From: Synechococcus sp. CS-1331
Lineage (GTDB): Bacteria; Cyanobacteriota; Cyanobacteriia; PCC-6307; Cyanobiaceae
Length of the DNA: 64,000 bases
Direction: 5' to 3'
Assembly (NCBI GenBank): GCA_025127975.1
Contig: JAHLYQ010000018.1
Coordinates: forward strand, 1-64,000
Position numbers and translations under genes: made by a program. Below the pieces are notes generated by a model. It did no database searches. It saw only the letters and a list, made by a program, of their open reading frames with translations, and had not been told where the DNA came from. This document shows positions 9,333 to 17,804 of the stretch, piece after piece (position 1 is the stretch's first letter; every line of letters begins with the position of its first letter).

Positions 9333-9755
9333 TCAGGCTGCCAGGCATTGGGCCTGGGCCTGCATCTTCAGCAGGATGTTGAGGAAGCCGTTTGCCCGCG
9401 ACGGCGTCAGGCTGGTCTGCAGGCCGGTGGCGGCGATGAAGGCCGGATCGATTCCTGCCGCTTGCTCTGGCGTCAGCCCCTCCAGTCCTTCGATCAGCAG
9501 GGCCAGCAGCCCCTTGGTGATGGCGGCGTCTGAATCGCCGCGCCAGTGAAGGGTGCCGTTGACCAGCTCCCCGACTACAAACACTTGGGAGACGCAGCCC
9601 TTTACCTTGAAGGCTTCCCTGCGGAACTCCTCAGGTAGGGGGGCGAGCTTCTTGGCCAGCCAGAGCACATATTCGTAGCGGCGCCTGGGGTCCGCGGTGC
9701 CGGCCAGGCGTTCAACGATGTGGTCCAGGGCGGGACTGCCCGTGGGGTCGGCCAT
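9333..9755 (-). CDS. sufE: SufE sulfur acceptor for Fe-S cluster assembly
   Basis: A 140-residue SufE protein. It accepts persulfide sulfur from the cysteine desulfurase SufS and passes it to the SUF scaffold. The active Cys is in the conserved segment FKVKGCVSQVFVVGE, followed by the family pattern GDSDAAITKGLLALLI. The C-terminus has LTPSRANGFLNILLKM, also typical. The stop of the upstream gene touches its ATG at 9755. Confidence 0.92.
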   Translation of the reverse strand: MADPTGSPALDHIVERLAGTADPRRRYEYVLWLAKKLAPLPEEFRREAFKVKGCVSQVFVVGELVNGTLHWRGDSDAAITKGLLALLIEGLEGLTPEQAAGIDPAFIAATGLQTSLTPSRANGFLNILLKMQAQAQCLAA

Positions 9756-10246
9756 CAGTTGCGATTTGGCCGGTGCCGTTGACGCCAGGCCATCAGCCCA
9801 CCGATGGTGCTGAGGCCCAGGAGACCCAGGCCCACACCCAGGCCATCGGAGAGCTGCTGCAGGGGTTGGCTGCCGGGCTTGCCCGCCGGAGCCAGGCCTG
9901 AGTGCACCTTGCCCGGCAGCTCCAGGTAATCGCGGTGACCGGGTCCCTGGTCTACCTGCACCTCCCAGTGGGCGGTGGCGTCCTGGGGCACCTGGAAGCT
10001 CAGCTGGCCAAAGGCGTCGGTGCGGCCCAGCTCAATCGGCTGACCGCCAGGCGGGATCAGGCGCACCACCGCATCGGCGGCGGGCTGGCCATTGCCGAAA
10101 CGGCTCTCGAGCACAAGTTGGTCGGTGAGGCTGCTGACCCGCTCCAGGCTGCTTTCGATTGAATGGCCCAGGGCCGGTGCCTGGCTCAGGGCCGCAGCCG
10201 CTACGCCCAGGAACAGCAAGGCTGGCAGGAGGCGCAGGCGCATCAC
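9755..10246 (-). CDS. Membrane-anchored periplasmic protein with a carboxypeptidase-regulatory-like fold
   Basis: A 163-residue protein with an N-terminal signal segment (LPALLFLGVAAAALS). The central ~80-residue beta-rich domain (DAVVRLIPPGGQPIELGRTDAFGQLSFQVP) resembles Ig-like/carboxypeptidase regulatory domains. A C-terminal membrane helix (GVGLGLLGLSTIGGLMAW) ends in a basic cytoplasmic tail. Such proteins occur near metal-uptake systems in bacteria (NikL/NikK-like), but no such system is next to it, so the function is open. Its stop touches the sufE start, which suggests co-transcription. Confidence 0.65.
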   Translation of the reverse strand: MMRLRLLPALLFLGVAAAALSQAPALGHSIESSLERVSSLTDQLVLESRFGNGQPAADAVVRLIPPGGQPIELGRTDAFGQLSFQVPQDATAHWEVQVDQGPGHRDYLELPGKVHSGLAPAGKPGSQPLQQLSDGLGVGLGLLGLSTIGGLMAWRQRHRPNRN

Positions 10247-10250
10247 GGGA

Positions 10251-10490
10251 TCAGGAGGCTTGCCAACGACTATCGCTGCTTTTGCCCGCCTGGACCATCC
10301 GCACCATCGAGCTCACCATCATCGAGAGGGCGTCGTTGCTCTGGCCGCGATTCTGAAGTTCGGCGGCCAGCACCTGCTCCGGGGCCGAGACGGGTTTGGC
10401 TGAAGAGGTGTTGGCTGCGAAGTGATTGGCTGCGAAGCGGGAGGCAGACAGGTCCAAATCAGGGACAGTTCGGTGAAACGATCCTGGCAA
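10251..10490 (-). CDS. Possible small hypothetical protein
   Basis: A 79-codon frame filling most of the gap between the cyclo-ligase gene and the small secreted protein. Residues 38-79 (EQVLAAELQNRGQSNDALSMMVSSMVRMVQAG) could form helices. The N-terminal half is repetitive (AANHFAANTSS) and less convincing. No homologue is recognised and the gap may simply be non-coding. Confidence 0.3.
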   Translation of the reverse strand: MPGSFHRTVPDLDLSASRFAANHFAANTSSAKPVSAPEQVLAAELQNRGQSNDALSMMVSSMVRMVQAGKSSDSRWQAS

Positions 10491-10543
10491 GGAGCGAAGT
10501 CGACTGCGGCCCCCGTAAAGCCTTTGTCAACAACTCTTCCCAT

Positions 10544-11131
10544 TCACCAGTCCAGCCAGGCCAGGCCGTCCTCATCCAGCCAGCCCTGGAGGGGTACATC
10601 CCAGGGATCGCGGGGCAGGCGCTCCACCCGGCAGCCCCGCGGCAGCACCGCCACTGCCGGCACCTTGGCCCAGGCCGGGTCGGCCCGCAACCGGTCATAC
10701 CAGCCACCGCCATAGCCCAGGCGGATTCCGGAGGCGTCGCAGGCCAGGGCTGGAACCAGCAGCAGCCCCAGCGCCTGGGCTGGCAGCTCCCCAGCGCCGG
10801 CCAGCGGTGCCGGGATGCCGCAGCCATCTGGCTCCAGGGGATCACCTGCCCGCCAGGGCCGGTAGACCAACCGGGCGCTTGGATCCCGCGGGTCTGCCGT
10901 GATCGCAGGCAGGGCCAGCCGGCCAGGCAGCAGGTTTTGCAGCGAGAGCAGGTTGATTTCGCCGGGCAAGGGGCAGTAGAGGCCCAGGGCACAGCCGGCG
11001 TGCACATGGGCGGGAATGTGCCGGCGGGCCTGGGCCACGATCAAGCCTTCCACACCCTCGAGCAGGCTCTGGCGCAGGGCCCGGAAGTGGCGGCGCAGGC
11101 TCGCCTTGGTGGCTCCGCCGCTGGTGCTCAT
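10544..11131 (-). CDS. 5-formyltetrahydrofolate cyclo-ligase
   Basis: A 195-residue cytoplasmic enzyme converting 5-formyl-THF and ATP to 5,10-methenyl-THF, salvaging folate. The family signature is the C-terminal [15 protein letters not shown]; the middle segment LLVPALACD precedes it as usual. The N-terminus has the basic helix [13 protein letters not shown]. Its ATG overlaps the ruvC stop by four bases, making it the last gene of the long leftward operon that starts at cytM. Confidence 0.9.
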   Translation of the reverse strand: MSTSGGATKASLRRHFRALRQSLLEGVEGLIVAQARRHIPAHVHAGCALGLYCPLPGEINLLSLQNLLPGRLALPAITADPRDPSARLVYRPWRAGDPLEPDGCGIPAPLAGAGELPAQALGLLLVPALACDASGIRLGYGGGWYDRLRADPAWAKVPAVAVLPRGCRVERLPRDPWDVPLQGWLDEDGLAWLDW

Positions 11132-11601
11132 CGCTGGAACCAGCCCGTCAGGGCCGCCGCCAGGGCATCGGCGGCGTCGTCGGGACGGGGCGGGGTGTCG
11201 AGGTTGAGCTCCCGCATCACCGCTTCGAGCACCTCATCTTTCTGGGCGTGGCCATGGCCGGTGAGGGCCTGCTTGATCTGCATCGGCGGAAACTCCACCA
11301 CCGCCACGCCAAAGCGGGCCAGGGTCATCATCAGCACGCCCCGGGCCTGCACCACCGAGATCGTGGTGCTGGAGCGGTAGAAGAAAAACTTCTCCACCAC
11401 CGCCAGCTGGGGTTTCCAGGTGCGGATCAGTACCCGCAGGTCGCGGGCGATCTCCACCATCCGCTCGCCCTCGCTGCGGCCCGGTTCGGTGCGGATGATG
11501 CCGCAGTCGAGCAGGTGCTGGGCGCCGCCGCGCTGCTCCTCAACCTCGATCACCCCATAGCCAACGCGGGCTAGACCGGGATCGATGCCGAGGATGCGCA
11601 C
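11128..11601 (-). CDS. ruvC: Holliday junction resolvase RuvC
   Basis: A 157-residue endonuclease that cuts four-way junctions with RuvAB. It begins [17 protein letters not shown] with the first catalytic Asp in GIDPG. It continues with VVEKFFFY (catalytic Glu) and the C-terminal HAQKDEV and [10 protein letters not shown] segments carrying the last acidic residues. It overlaps chlI by one base and the cyclo-ligase gene by four, so it is embedded in a translationally coupled operon. Confidence 0.95.
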   Translation of the reverse strand: MRILGIDPGLARVGYGVIEVEEQRGGAQHLLDCGIIRTEPGRSEGERMVEIARDLRVLIRTWKPQLAVVEKFFFYRSSTTISVVQARGVLMMTLARFGVAVVEFPPMQIKQALTGHGHAQKDEVLEAVMRELNLDTPPRPDDAADALAAALTGWFQR

Positions 11602-12689
11602 TAGGCCGCCAGGGCCAGCTCGAAGGCGCTGCGGTCGGCGGAGTCGGGCCGCTCGAACACCTTGCAGAACACCTTTACCACCCGGTCGCCTGTGTCGATC
11701 GTCTCCAGAGGGTCCTTGCGCAGGCGGTGGCGTAGGCAGCAGGCCACCACCCGGGCCACGTCGTTCTCGTCCACCTCAGTGCGCCCCTCGAAGGCCGCCA
11801 GGGCCCGGGCGGCCCGGTTAGTGACGATGTCGCCGCGCAGGCCATCCACATCCAGCTCGCCGCAGACGGCGCTGATCCGCAGCCGCAGGTCGTCGTCGAG
11901 CTGCACCTGATTGAGCAGTTGCTGGGCCGCCACCACCCGCTCCTGCAGGGCGTCCTGGGTGGTTTGCACGGCGTTGTTGAAGCCGTCTGGATCGCTGTCG
12001 AAGGCGGTGCGCTGATCCACCACCTGCACCCGCAGCTCCGGATCGCGCACGGTGCGCACCTCCACGCTCATGCCGAAGCGATCGAGCAGCTGGGGCCGCA
12101 GCTCCCCTTCCTCAGGGTTGCCGGAGCCGATCAGCACGAAGCGGGCCGGGTGGCGCACACTCACCCCCTCGCGCTCCACCGTGTTCCAGCCCGATGCCGC
12201 CGAATCCAGCAGCACGTCCACCAGGTGGTCGTCGAGCAGGTTCACCTCATCCACGTAGAGCAGGCCGCGGTTGGCCTTGGCCAGCAGGCCGGGTTCAAAG
12301 GCGCGCACGCCCTCGCTGAGAGCCTTCTCGATGTCGATCGTGCCGCAGAGGCGATCTTCCGTGGCGCCCAGGGGCAGGTCCACCATCGGCACCTGGCGGG
12401 GCTCCACCGGCAGCTCCTCTCCCTGCTCGGCCCGGACGCGCACCTCGGCGCTCTGCAGGTCGGGGTCAACCGGGGAGCTGTTGTATGGGTCGCCGGCCAC
12501 CACGTCGATCTCGGGCAGCAGGTCGGCCAGGGCCCGGATCGTGGTGGATTTGCCGGTGCCCCGGTCGCCCATGATCATCACGCCGCCGATGCGCGGATCG
12601 ATCACGTTGAGCAGTAGGGCAAGCTTCATCTCCTCCTGCCCGACGACCTGGGTGAAGGGGAAGACCCTGCGCTTGCGGACTGGCGTCAC
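11601..12689 (-). CDS. chlI: Magnesium chelatase ATPase subunit I
   Basis: A 362-residue AAA+ subunit of Mg-chelatase, which inserts Mg into protoporphyrin IX at the committed step to chlorophyll. The Walker A is GDRGTGKST and the Walker B is [10 protein letters not shown]. The chelatase insert [19 protein letters not shown] and the Arg-finger region [23 protein letters not shown] follow. The C-terminal helical domain ends [14 protein letters not shown]. The start is a GTG whose last bases overlap the upstream DUF3370 stop. Confidence 0.95.
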   Translation of the reverse strand: MTPVRKRRVFPFTQVVGQEEMKLALLLNVIDPRIGGVMIMGDRGTGKSTTIRALADLLPEIDVVAGDPYNSSPVDPDLQSAEVRVRAEQGEELPVEPRQVPMVDLPLGATEDRLCGTIDIEKALSEGVRAFEPGLLAKANRGLLYVDEVNLLDDHLVDVLLDSAASGWNTVEREGVSVRHPARFVLIGSGNPEEGELRPQLLDRFGMSVEVRTVRDPELRVQVVDQRTAFDSDPDGFNNAVQTTQDALQERVVAAQQLLNQVQLDDDLRLRISAVCGELDVDGLRGDIVTNRAARALAAFEGRTEVDENDVARVVACCLRHRLRKDPLETIDTGDRVVKVFCKVFERPDSADRSAFELALAA

Positions 12690-14152
12690 GGACGAGTGGC
12701 TGGAGTTGATTCGGATTGTTTCACAGCTGGCTTCGCAGCTGGATTAACAGCTGGATCTGGCAGCGGCAACAGGCTGAGCACCTGGGGTGGGGTGGCATCG
12801 GCCGGATAGATCAACCGCACCTGCAGCTGGCGGCTGGCCCCTGGCGCCAAGCTGATGGTGCCGAAGGCGGGGCTGGGCTCACCGGCCCGCTGCACCAAAT
12901 GGAAGCTGCGCCGGCCAAGGGGCCGGCTGCCAGGGCTGGCGCCATCGAGGCCCGTCACCTCCACCGTGCCGCGGAACATCACCGGCCGGCTGCCAGTAGT
13001 GCTGCCGCCAATGCTTTTGAAGCGCAGGCCACCGCTGGCGGCATCGCCCTTGAGCGGTGATTCCAGGGCCAGCTGCAGGGCCACCGGCTTGGTCGTGTCG
13101 TTGCGCAGCGGAATGCTGAGGTCGTATTCGACGCCGTAGTTGCCGTGGGCGGCCCAGGCAGTGCCTGGGTAGAAGGCCTGCAGCTCGGCGGTCTGCACCT
13201 GGCCGCTGCCGAGGGTGCCCCGCTCCAGGCTGCTGATCGGCCAGGAGATCGGCGCCCGGCTCACGCCCAGCCAGCTCTTGCCCGGATCGGTGATGCGGGT
13301 GCGCCAGACGCTGCCCACCTGCACCCCACTCACCCGCGAGTACACCATCCCTCCCTTGCTGCCCCGAGGGGTGGGGCTGTGCTCGCGGGGGCTGAGGCCC
13401 CCCTCCAGCAGGGCGGCCCAGCTAGAGGCGGCCGGCGGCTCATTGCCCCGGCCGAAGGCCGCCAGGGTGGCCAGGCTCACGGGGGCTGAGCTCTCCAGCC
13501 GCAGCTGCAGGTTGCGGCCGTTGAGCAGGGGGTCCAGGCCCCGCACCGGCAGAGGCAACATGATCAGGGTGGTGGGAGCGCCCGGGGTCAGGGTCCAGCT
13601 GGCGGGCAGCTCGGGGCTGCGCTGGCGGGAGAGCAATTCGGTGGCCACGCGGCTGCCGGGGCCGGCCCACACCGGGGTGGTGCCCTGCACCATCAGGGCG
13701 GGCAGGGGCAGGAAGGGGGCGCCGGCCTGGCCGGGTTCGATGGCTTGCGATAGGGCGGTGGCGCCGGCCAGCAGCTTCAGGGTCACGGGTCCGGGGCCCC
13801 GGGGAGCGGCCAGCACCGCCAGCCAAAGGGTGGAGTCGAGGCTCTCCGGCTTGCCCGCATAGACGTGGTGGCTGAACAGATCAAAGCGGCCGTTCAGCGC
13901 TACATCCAGGTGGGCTGCAGGCACGCCGCGACCGGCGCCGGGGAAAGTGGAAAGCAGGATTCCGGGCTCGCGAATCAGCTCGGGGTTGTTGTCATTCACC
14001 AGCAGCACCCGATCCAGGCCGCCGGGCAGGGGGGCAACGCTCTGGGGACGCAGCACGACGGGGGCGGGCTGGGCCAGGGCGGCGGGGCCAGCCAGGCTGG
14101 TTAGCAGCAGCAGGGGCAGCCAGCTGGCCTGGAGCAGGCGAGGACGGTTCAT
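12686..14152 (-). CDS. Secreted DUF3370 family protein
   Basis: A 488-residue protein with a cleavable signal (LPLLLLTSLAGPAALAQP). Residues ~30-480 match the cyanobacterial DUF3370 layout: VLRPQSVAPLPGGLDRV, GILLSTFPGAGRGVPAAHLDVALNGRFDLFSHHV and the later NYGVEYDLSIPLRNDTTKPV. A Thr/Pro tail follows. The role is unknown; a periplasmic or outer-envelope location is likely. It overlaps chlI and the serine hydrolase gene by four bases each, so it is coupled to both. Confidence 0.8.
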   Translation of the reverse strand: MNRPRLLQASWLPLLLLTSLAGPAALAQPAPVVLRPQSVAPLPGGLDRVLLVNDNNPELIREPGILLSTFPGAGRGVPAAHLDVALNGRFDLFSHHVYAGKPESLDSTLWLAVLAAPRGPGPVTLKLLAGATALSQAIEPGQAGAPFLPLPALMVQGTTPVWAGPGSRVATELLSRQRSPELPASWTLTPGAPTTLIMLPLPVRGLDPLLNGRNLQLRLESSAPVSLATLAAFGRGNEPPAASSWAALLEGGLSPREHSPTPRGSKGGMVYSRVSGVQVGSVWRTRITDPGKSWLGVSRAPISWPISSLERGTLGSGQVQTAELQAFYPGTAWAAHGNYGVEYDLSIPLRNDTTKPVALQLALESPLKGDAASGGLRFKSIGGSTTGSRPVMFRGTVEVTGLDGASPGSRPLGRRSFHLVQRAGEPSPAFGTISLAPGASRQLQVRLIYPADATPPQVLSLLPLPDPAVNPAAKPAVKQSESTPATRP

Positions 14153-15270
14153 TTGCGGCCCACCAGGGTTTTTGAAACTTCGCCGGCCATGGCACGGATC
14201 AAATCGGTGGAACGGGGGTCGTTGAAGGGACCCTTCACCATGAACGCAGCCACGGCCCGCTGGCCGTTGGGCAGTTGGATCAGGGCTGCATCGGAGTAGG
14301 CGATGCCGATGTCGCCAGTTTTGTTGTAGGTGCTGATCCCGTAGCTCAGCAGCTCGCTGTCGGGGTCCGCGGCGTCCTTGCCGAGGCCCTGCAGCAGGCC
14401 CAAAGGGATCAGGGTGTTGGTGCGGGATTTGCCCATGATTTCGCGAAATAGGTCGCGGGCCCGGGGGCTGAGGCTTTCGCCGGTGTCCACCAGGGCTATC
14501 GCCCTGGCCAGGTCACGGCTGCTGGTGGTATTGGTGCCGTTGAGGTCGGGCAGCCAGTTGTTCACCGCCGTCGAGGGCAAGTTCATGGCAGTGAAGCGTT
14601 CGTTCAAGACGGTTTTGCCGCCCAGCTTTTTGATCAGCAGGTTGGTGGCGCTGTTGTCGCTCACCCGAATCATCTCCGTGGCCGCCTCAAAGAAGGGAAA
14701 GCGCGTACCAACTGGCCGGCTGGCCATCCAGCCGGCTCCGCCGCCCACCAGTTCCTTGGTCAGGGCGAGGGGATCGTTCCAGCCCAGCTTGCCGCTGTCG
14801 AGGTCTTCAAGGCCCGCAAGCAGGATCGGCGTCTTGATCGAGCTGGCGGCCGGCAGGGGTAGGTCGGGCTGGAGCTGGGCGTAGCGGCCATCGTCGAGCA
14901 CCAGCAGGAAGCCGCTGGCGGTGAGATCTTTGTGAACTGCGGCCAGTTGGCCCCAGCGCTGGCTCAAGGCTGTCAGCTCGGTGCGGGGCTCAAATGAGCC
15001 CTGGCTGAGCCCCTTGCGGCTTTTGCTCAGCTCTGGCTTGGGCTCGGCGGCATCGCCGACGCCTTGGGCCAGGCGGGGCGCCAGCAGCTTGAGGCTGGTG
15101 CCGGTGATCACCCCCAGGCCGATGCCCATAACCACCAGACGCAACACCAGGCGCAGGGGTTGGCCCCAGCTGCTGTTGGGGGGACGGGTTGGCCGGCCGG
15201 CGGACACGGAGCCCTGCAAGCAAAGTATTCCGAAGCTAAGGGGTCTGTCCAGGCTTGTCGCCGCGCTCAC
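14149..15270 (-). CDS. Class-A beta-lactamase-like serine hydrolase
   Basis: About 373 residues from the first GTG. A second GTG at 15207 gives 352 residues and avoids the 35-base overlap with the gene upstream, and may be the true start. One membrane anchor (LVVMGIGLGVITGTSL) is followed by a penicillin-recognising fold with all three motifs: SSIK (SxxK), SDN in RVSDNSATN, and KTG in YNKTGD. The Glu-containing omega loop of true beta-lactamases is not obvious, so cell-wall hydrolase or peptidase activity is as likely as antibiotic cleavage. Confidence 0.8.
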   Translation of the reverse strand: MSAATSLDRPLSFGILCLQGSVSAGRPTRPPNSSWGQPLRLVLRLVVMGIGLGVITGTSLKLLAPRLAQGVGDAAEPKPELSKSRKGLSQGSFEPRTELTALSQRWGQLAAVHKDLTASGFLLVLDDGRYAQLQPDLPLPAASSIKTPILLAGLEDLDSGKLGWNDPLALTKELVGGGAGWMASRPVGTRFPFFEAATEMIRVSDNSATNLLIKKLGGKTVLNERFTAMNLPSTAVNNWLPDLNGTNTTSSRDLARAIALVDTGESLSPRARDLFREIMGKSRTNTLIPLGLLQGLGKDAADPDSELLSYGISTYNKTGDIGIAYSDAALIQLPNGQRAVAAFMVKGPFNDPRSTDLIRAMAGEVSKTLVGRK

Positions 15271-16000
15271 TGGCCCAGCGCAGCTGGCGCACCATGCCCC
15301 TCACCAGCGCCACCTCCTCGCTGGAGGCCTGGGCCCGCTGTAGCAGCCCCCGCAGCTTGGCCATGCGGGCCTGGGCGGTGTGGGGATGGAGGAAGCCCAC
15401 CTCGAGCAGGAGGTTTTCGGCGTCGCCGAGCATGGCTTCAATTTCCTGGCGCTGGCACGGTTCGGGCAGGGGCAGGGGCAGGGGCAGGGGCAGGGGCTGG
15501 GCAAAGCTGGGCGGGGCCTGCAGGCCCCGCCAGCTGTGCAGCACCATGGCCACGGCGTGGGAGAGGTTGAGGGATGGGTAGGCCGCGCCGCTGCCCAGGG
15601 TGAGCAGCCGTCCGGCCTGAAGCAGCTCGTCGTTGCTGAGCCCCCGGTCCTCCCGACCGAAGACCAGGGCCAGGGGCGCGCTCCCCTGCCGCAGCCAGTG
15701 CAGGGCTGGCTCAGGCGCCAGCAGGGGCAGGGGTTCACCGTCCCGCCGGCCGCTGGTGGCCACCACCCGGCGGCAGTCGGCCAGGGCGGCGGCCAGGCTG
15801 GGGAAGAGGCGGGCCTGCTCGAGCACCCAGGCCCCGTGCACCGCCAGGAGCCGGGCCTCTGCGCCCAAATGGTCGCAGCGGGGGGCCACCAGACGCAGCT
15901 CGGCGACTTCGAAATTGGCGCAGAGCCTGGCGACGCTGCCCACATTCAAAGGGCCTGCGGGCTCCACCAGCACCACCACGAGTTCGCTCGGGCTGCTCAC
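15236..16000 (-). CDS. SpoU/TrmH-type RNA 2'-O-methyltransferase (TrmJ-like)
   Basis: A 254-residue SPOUT enzyme methylating a ribose in tRNA or rRNA with S-adenosylmethionine. Visible motifs are VLVEPAGPLNVGSVARLCANF at the N-terminus, LVFGREDRGLSNDEL and the knot segment YPSLNLSHAVAMVLH. The C-terminal helical extension (ENLLLEVGFLHPHTAQARMAKLRGLLQRA) is characteristic of TrmJ. A hexanucleotide repeat codes a Leu-Pro run in the linker before that extension. Its ATG overlaps the cytM stop. Confidence 0.85.
   Translation of the reverse strand: MSSPSELVVVLVEPAGPLNVGSVARLCANFEVAELRLVAPRCDHLGAEARLLAVHGAWVLEQARLFPSLAAALADCRRVVATSGRRDGEPLPLLAPEPALHWLRQGSAPLALVFGREDRGLSNDELLQAGRLLTLGSGAAYPSLNLSHAVAMVLHSWRGLQAPPSFAQPLPLPLPLPLPEPCQRQEIEAMLGDAENLLLEVGFLHPHTAQARMAKLRGLLQRAQASSEEVALVRGMVRQLRWASERGDKPGQTP
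15464..15497. repeat. GGGGCA hexanucleotide tandem repeat within the SpoU methyltransferase gene
   Basis: About five and a half uninterrupted GGGGCA units on the + strand. On the coding strand they read CTGCCC or equivalent, giving (Leu-Pro)n between the catalytic knot and the C-terminal helices. Because the unit is six bases, slippage would change linker length without shifting the frame. Confidence 0.85.
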
Positions 16001-16428
16001 ACCAGACCGTTCAGGTAGGCCAGCAGGTCTGCCATGGCCTGGGGTTCGGGCTGGAATCGGGGCATCGGCGGGGTGCGCCCACTGACCACCTGCTGGATCA
16101 GCTGGCGCGAATTTTTGCGTTCGGCCACGCCGTGCAGGTTGGGCCCCACCAGCCCCTGGCCGGCAATGCCGTGGCAGCCGGCACAGTTGACTCGGAACAG
16201 CAGGCCGCCGTTTTCAGCCGAACCGCTGAGCCCCAGGGTGGAGCGGGTGTAGGGGTCGGCCTGGGCCGCGGGCAGCACCAGTAACAGGGCCACGATGCAG
16301 GCCGCAGCGGCCATGCCCACAAGGGCAACCACCAGGCCGCGGCGGCCCGGGGCGGCTTGCGCTGGGGCTGCTTGCTCTGGGGCAGCTTCAGCTGGCGCTA
16401 CTTCAAGTGGTAGGGGTGGGCCAGTCAC
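15997..16428 (-). CDS. cytM: Membrane-anchored cytochrome cM
   Basis: A 143-residue c-type cytochrome. An Ala/Pro-rich N-terminus precedes one membrane anchor ([21 protein letters not shown]). The haem-binding motif is CAGCH and the distal Met is likely in PPMPRF. Length, anchor and single haem fit cyanobacterial CytM, which modulates respiratory electron flow and chlorophyll synthesis. It heads the operon that also carries chlI, which fits that link. It diverges from petG across only 75 bases. Confidence 0.75.
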   Translation of the reverse strand: MTGPPLPLEVAPAEAAPEQAAPAQAAPGRRGLVVALVGMAAAACIVALLLVLPAAQADPYTRSTLGLSGSAENGGLLFRVNCAGCHGIAGQGLVGPNLHGVAERKNSRQLIQQVVSGRTPPMPRFQPEPQAMADLLAYLNGLV

Positions 16429-16503
16429 AGTTGGTGCAGAGGGCTCGCGATTGGGGCCATGGGCGTGAAAGAATTGATTTCAGATAGCTGCAGTAGCGCC
16501 TCC

Positions 16504-16614
16504 ATGATCGAACCCCTGCTCTGCGGCATTGTGCTCGGTCTGATTCCAGTCACCCTTGCCGGCCTGTTTGTGGCGGCCTGGAACCAGTATCGCCGCGGCA
16601 CCCTGCTCGACTGA
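16504..16614 (+). CDS. petG: Cytochrome b6f complex subunit PetG
   Basis: A 36-residue single-helix subunit required for assembly and stability of the thylakoid cytochrome b6f complex. The sequence starts [20 protein letters not shown] and continues [12 protein letters not shown], an almost canonical PetG. The ATG at 16504 and TGA at 16612 define the gene. The short divergent region shared with cytM must hold both promoters. A hairpin begins six bases after the stop. Confidence 0.95.
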   Translation: MIEPLLCGIVLGLIPVTLAGLFVAAWNQYRRGTLLD

Positions 16615-16620
16615 GATCCC

Positions 16621-16642
16621 CCAGCCCTGAGCCTAGGGCTGG
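16621..16642. terminator. Bidirectional hairpin between petG and rsmD
   Basis: CCAGCCCT and AGGGCTGG form a perfect 8-bp stem around a 6-base loop. It follows petG immediately and includes the last codons of the convergent rsmD, so it could end both transcripts. There is no strong T-run, so termination efficiency is uncertain. Confidence 0.55.
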
Positions 16643-17184
16643 TTGAGCAGTATCAAGCCCGTGCTGCCATAGGTTCTCTGGTCAGCCAGCTGCCAGCCAT
16701 CAGGGATGGGGGGCATGGCCTTGGTTGCGCATTCCAATACCAGGGTTCCACCGGGCCTGAGCCAGCAGCCTGCGGCCACCTTTGCGGCGATGGCTGGGTA
16801 GAGCCCAGCGGCGTAGGGCGGATCGGCATAGATCAGATCAAAACCCTCTTGCCCAGCGGCTGCGAGCCAGCGGCATACCTCGCGGCAGTGCACGTCCCAC
16901 TTGGCCATCGAGGGGCCCAGGCCCTGGCCCACCGCATCGAGATTGGCCCTGGCGACGGCGGCGATGCGGCAGTCCTGCTCAATCGCCACAACCCGCAGGG
17001 CCCCCCTTTGCAGGGCCTCGCATGCCATCACGCCGCTGCCGCTGCACAGGTCCAGCCAGGCACAGCCGGGCAACTCTGCCGCCAGCAGGTTCATCACCGC
17101 CAGGCGCACCCGGGAGCTGGTGGGCCTGGCGGTGTTTCCAGGTGGACTCTGCAGACGGCGACCACCGCTCAGCCGCAGGCTCAT
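16633..17184 (-). CDS. rsmD: 16S rRNA (guanine-N2) methyltransferase RsmD
   Basis: A 183-residue SAM-dependent methyltransferase modifying G966 of 16S rRNA. It begins MSLRLSGGRRLQSPPGNTARPTSSRVRLAVMN, the family's N-terminal pattern. Motif I follows (WLDLCSGSGVMACEALQRGA), then the catalytic YADPPY. The ATG at 17184 overlaps the hisH stop by four bases. Longer in-frame starts lie within hisH and give unlikely sequence. Confidence 0.9.
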   Translation of the reverse strand: MSLRLSGGRRLQSPPGNTARPTSSRVRLAVMNLLAAELPGCAWLDLCSGSGVMACEALQRGALRVVAIEQDCRIAAVARANLDAVGQGLGPSMAKWDVHCREVCRWLAAAGQEGFDLIYADPPYAAGLYPAIAAKVAAGCWLRPGGTLVLECATKAMPPIPDGWQLADQRTYGSTGLILLNQP

Positions 17185-17804
17185 GGGCGGCCCAGCCAGG
17201 CCAGCCAGCGGCGCAGAATGGCCTCTCCGTGGGGTCCGGATTTCTCCGGGTGAAACTGGCAGGCGCCAATGGCTCCCTGCCAAACCGCGGCTGTGACGGC
17301 GGTGTCGCCGAAGCCCACAAGGGCGGTGTTGCAGGCCCCATCGCTGGGATCGGCGGCATAGGAGTGCACGAAGTACACCCAGCTCTCGGGGGCGGCGGCG
17401 GGCAGCAGGGGGCTGGGGCTGGAGGGGATCAGCGGCGCCCAGCCCATGTGGGGTATCGGTTGGTCCGGGTGACGCGGCAGGGCCCGCACCCGACCCTTGA
17501 GCAGGCCCAAGCCGGCAGCTGTGCCCTCATCGCTGGCCTCAAATAGCAGCTGGAGGCCAAGGCAGATGCCCAACAGCGGTCGCCCTGCTGCGCACCAGGA
17601 GCTGATTGCGGTGGCGAGGCCCCCCTGGCGCAATCGCTCCATGGCCGGGTCGAAGGCCCCCACCCCCGGCAGCACCAGGGCCGTGCAGCCCTCCATCTCC
17701 TCGGCGCCATGCACGGTCTGCACTGAAGCGCCCAGACGTTCGAAGCCCCGCTGCACCGAGTGCAGGTTGCCCATGCCGTAATCGATTAGGCCAAGGCGAC
17801 TCAT
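17181..17804 (-). CDS. hisH: Imidazole glycerol phosphate synthase glutaminase subunit
   Basis: A 207-residue class I glutamine amidotransferase supplying ammonia to HisF in histidine synthesis. It shows IDYGMGNLHSV at the start, VLPGVGAFDPAM, the nucleophile Cys in LGICLGLQLLFE, VHSYAAD, and the catalytic His/Glu in FHPEKSG. It overlaps the LOG-family gene upstream and rsmD downstream by four bases each. Confidence 0.95.
   Translation of the reverse strand: MSRLGLIDYGMGNLHSVQRGFERLGASVQTVHGAEEMEGCTALVLPGVGAFDPAMERLRQGGLATAISSWCAAGRPLLGICLGLQLLFEASDEGTAAGLGLLKGRVRALPRHPDQPIPHMGWAPLIPSSPSPLLPAAAPESWVYFVHSYAADPSDGACNTALVGFGDTAVTAAVWQGAIGACQFHPEKSGPHGEAILRRWLAWLGRP

Noticed and set aside
7968..9533. 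Long plus-strand frame of over 500 codons opposite hom and sufE
   Set aside because: Its translation is His/Gly/Gln-rich and lacks any motif, while the opposite strand encodes two clear enzymes. It is a high-GC shadow.
10163..11380. Plus-strand frame of about 400 codons opposite the cyclo-ligase and ruvC
   Set aside because: Both minus-strand genes have catalytic motifs; the plus frame has none.
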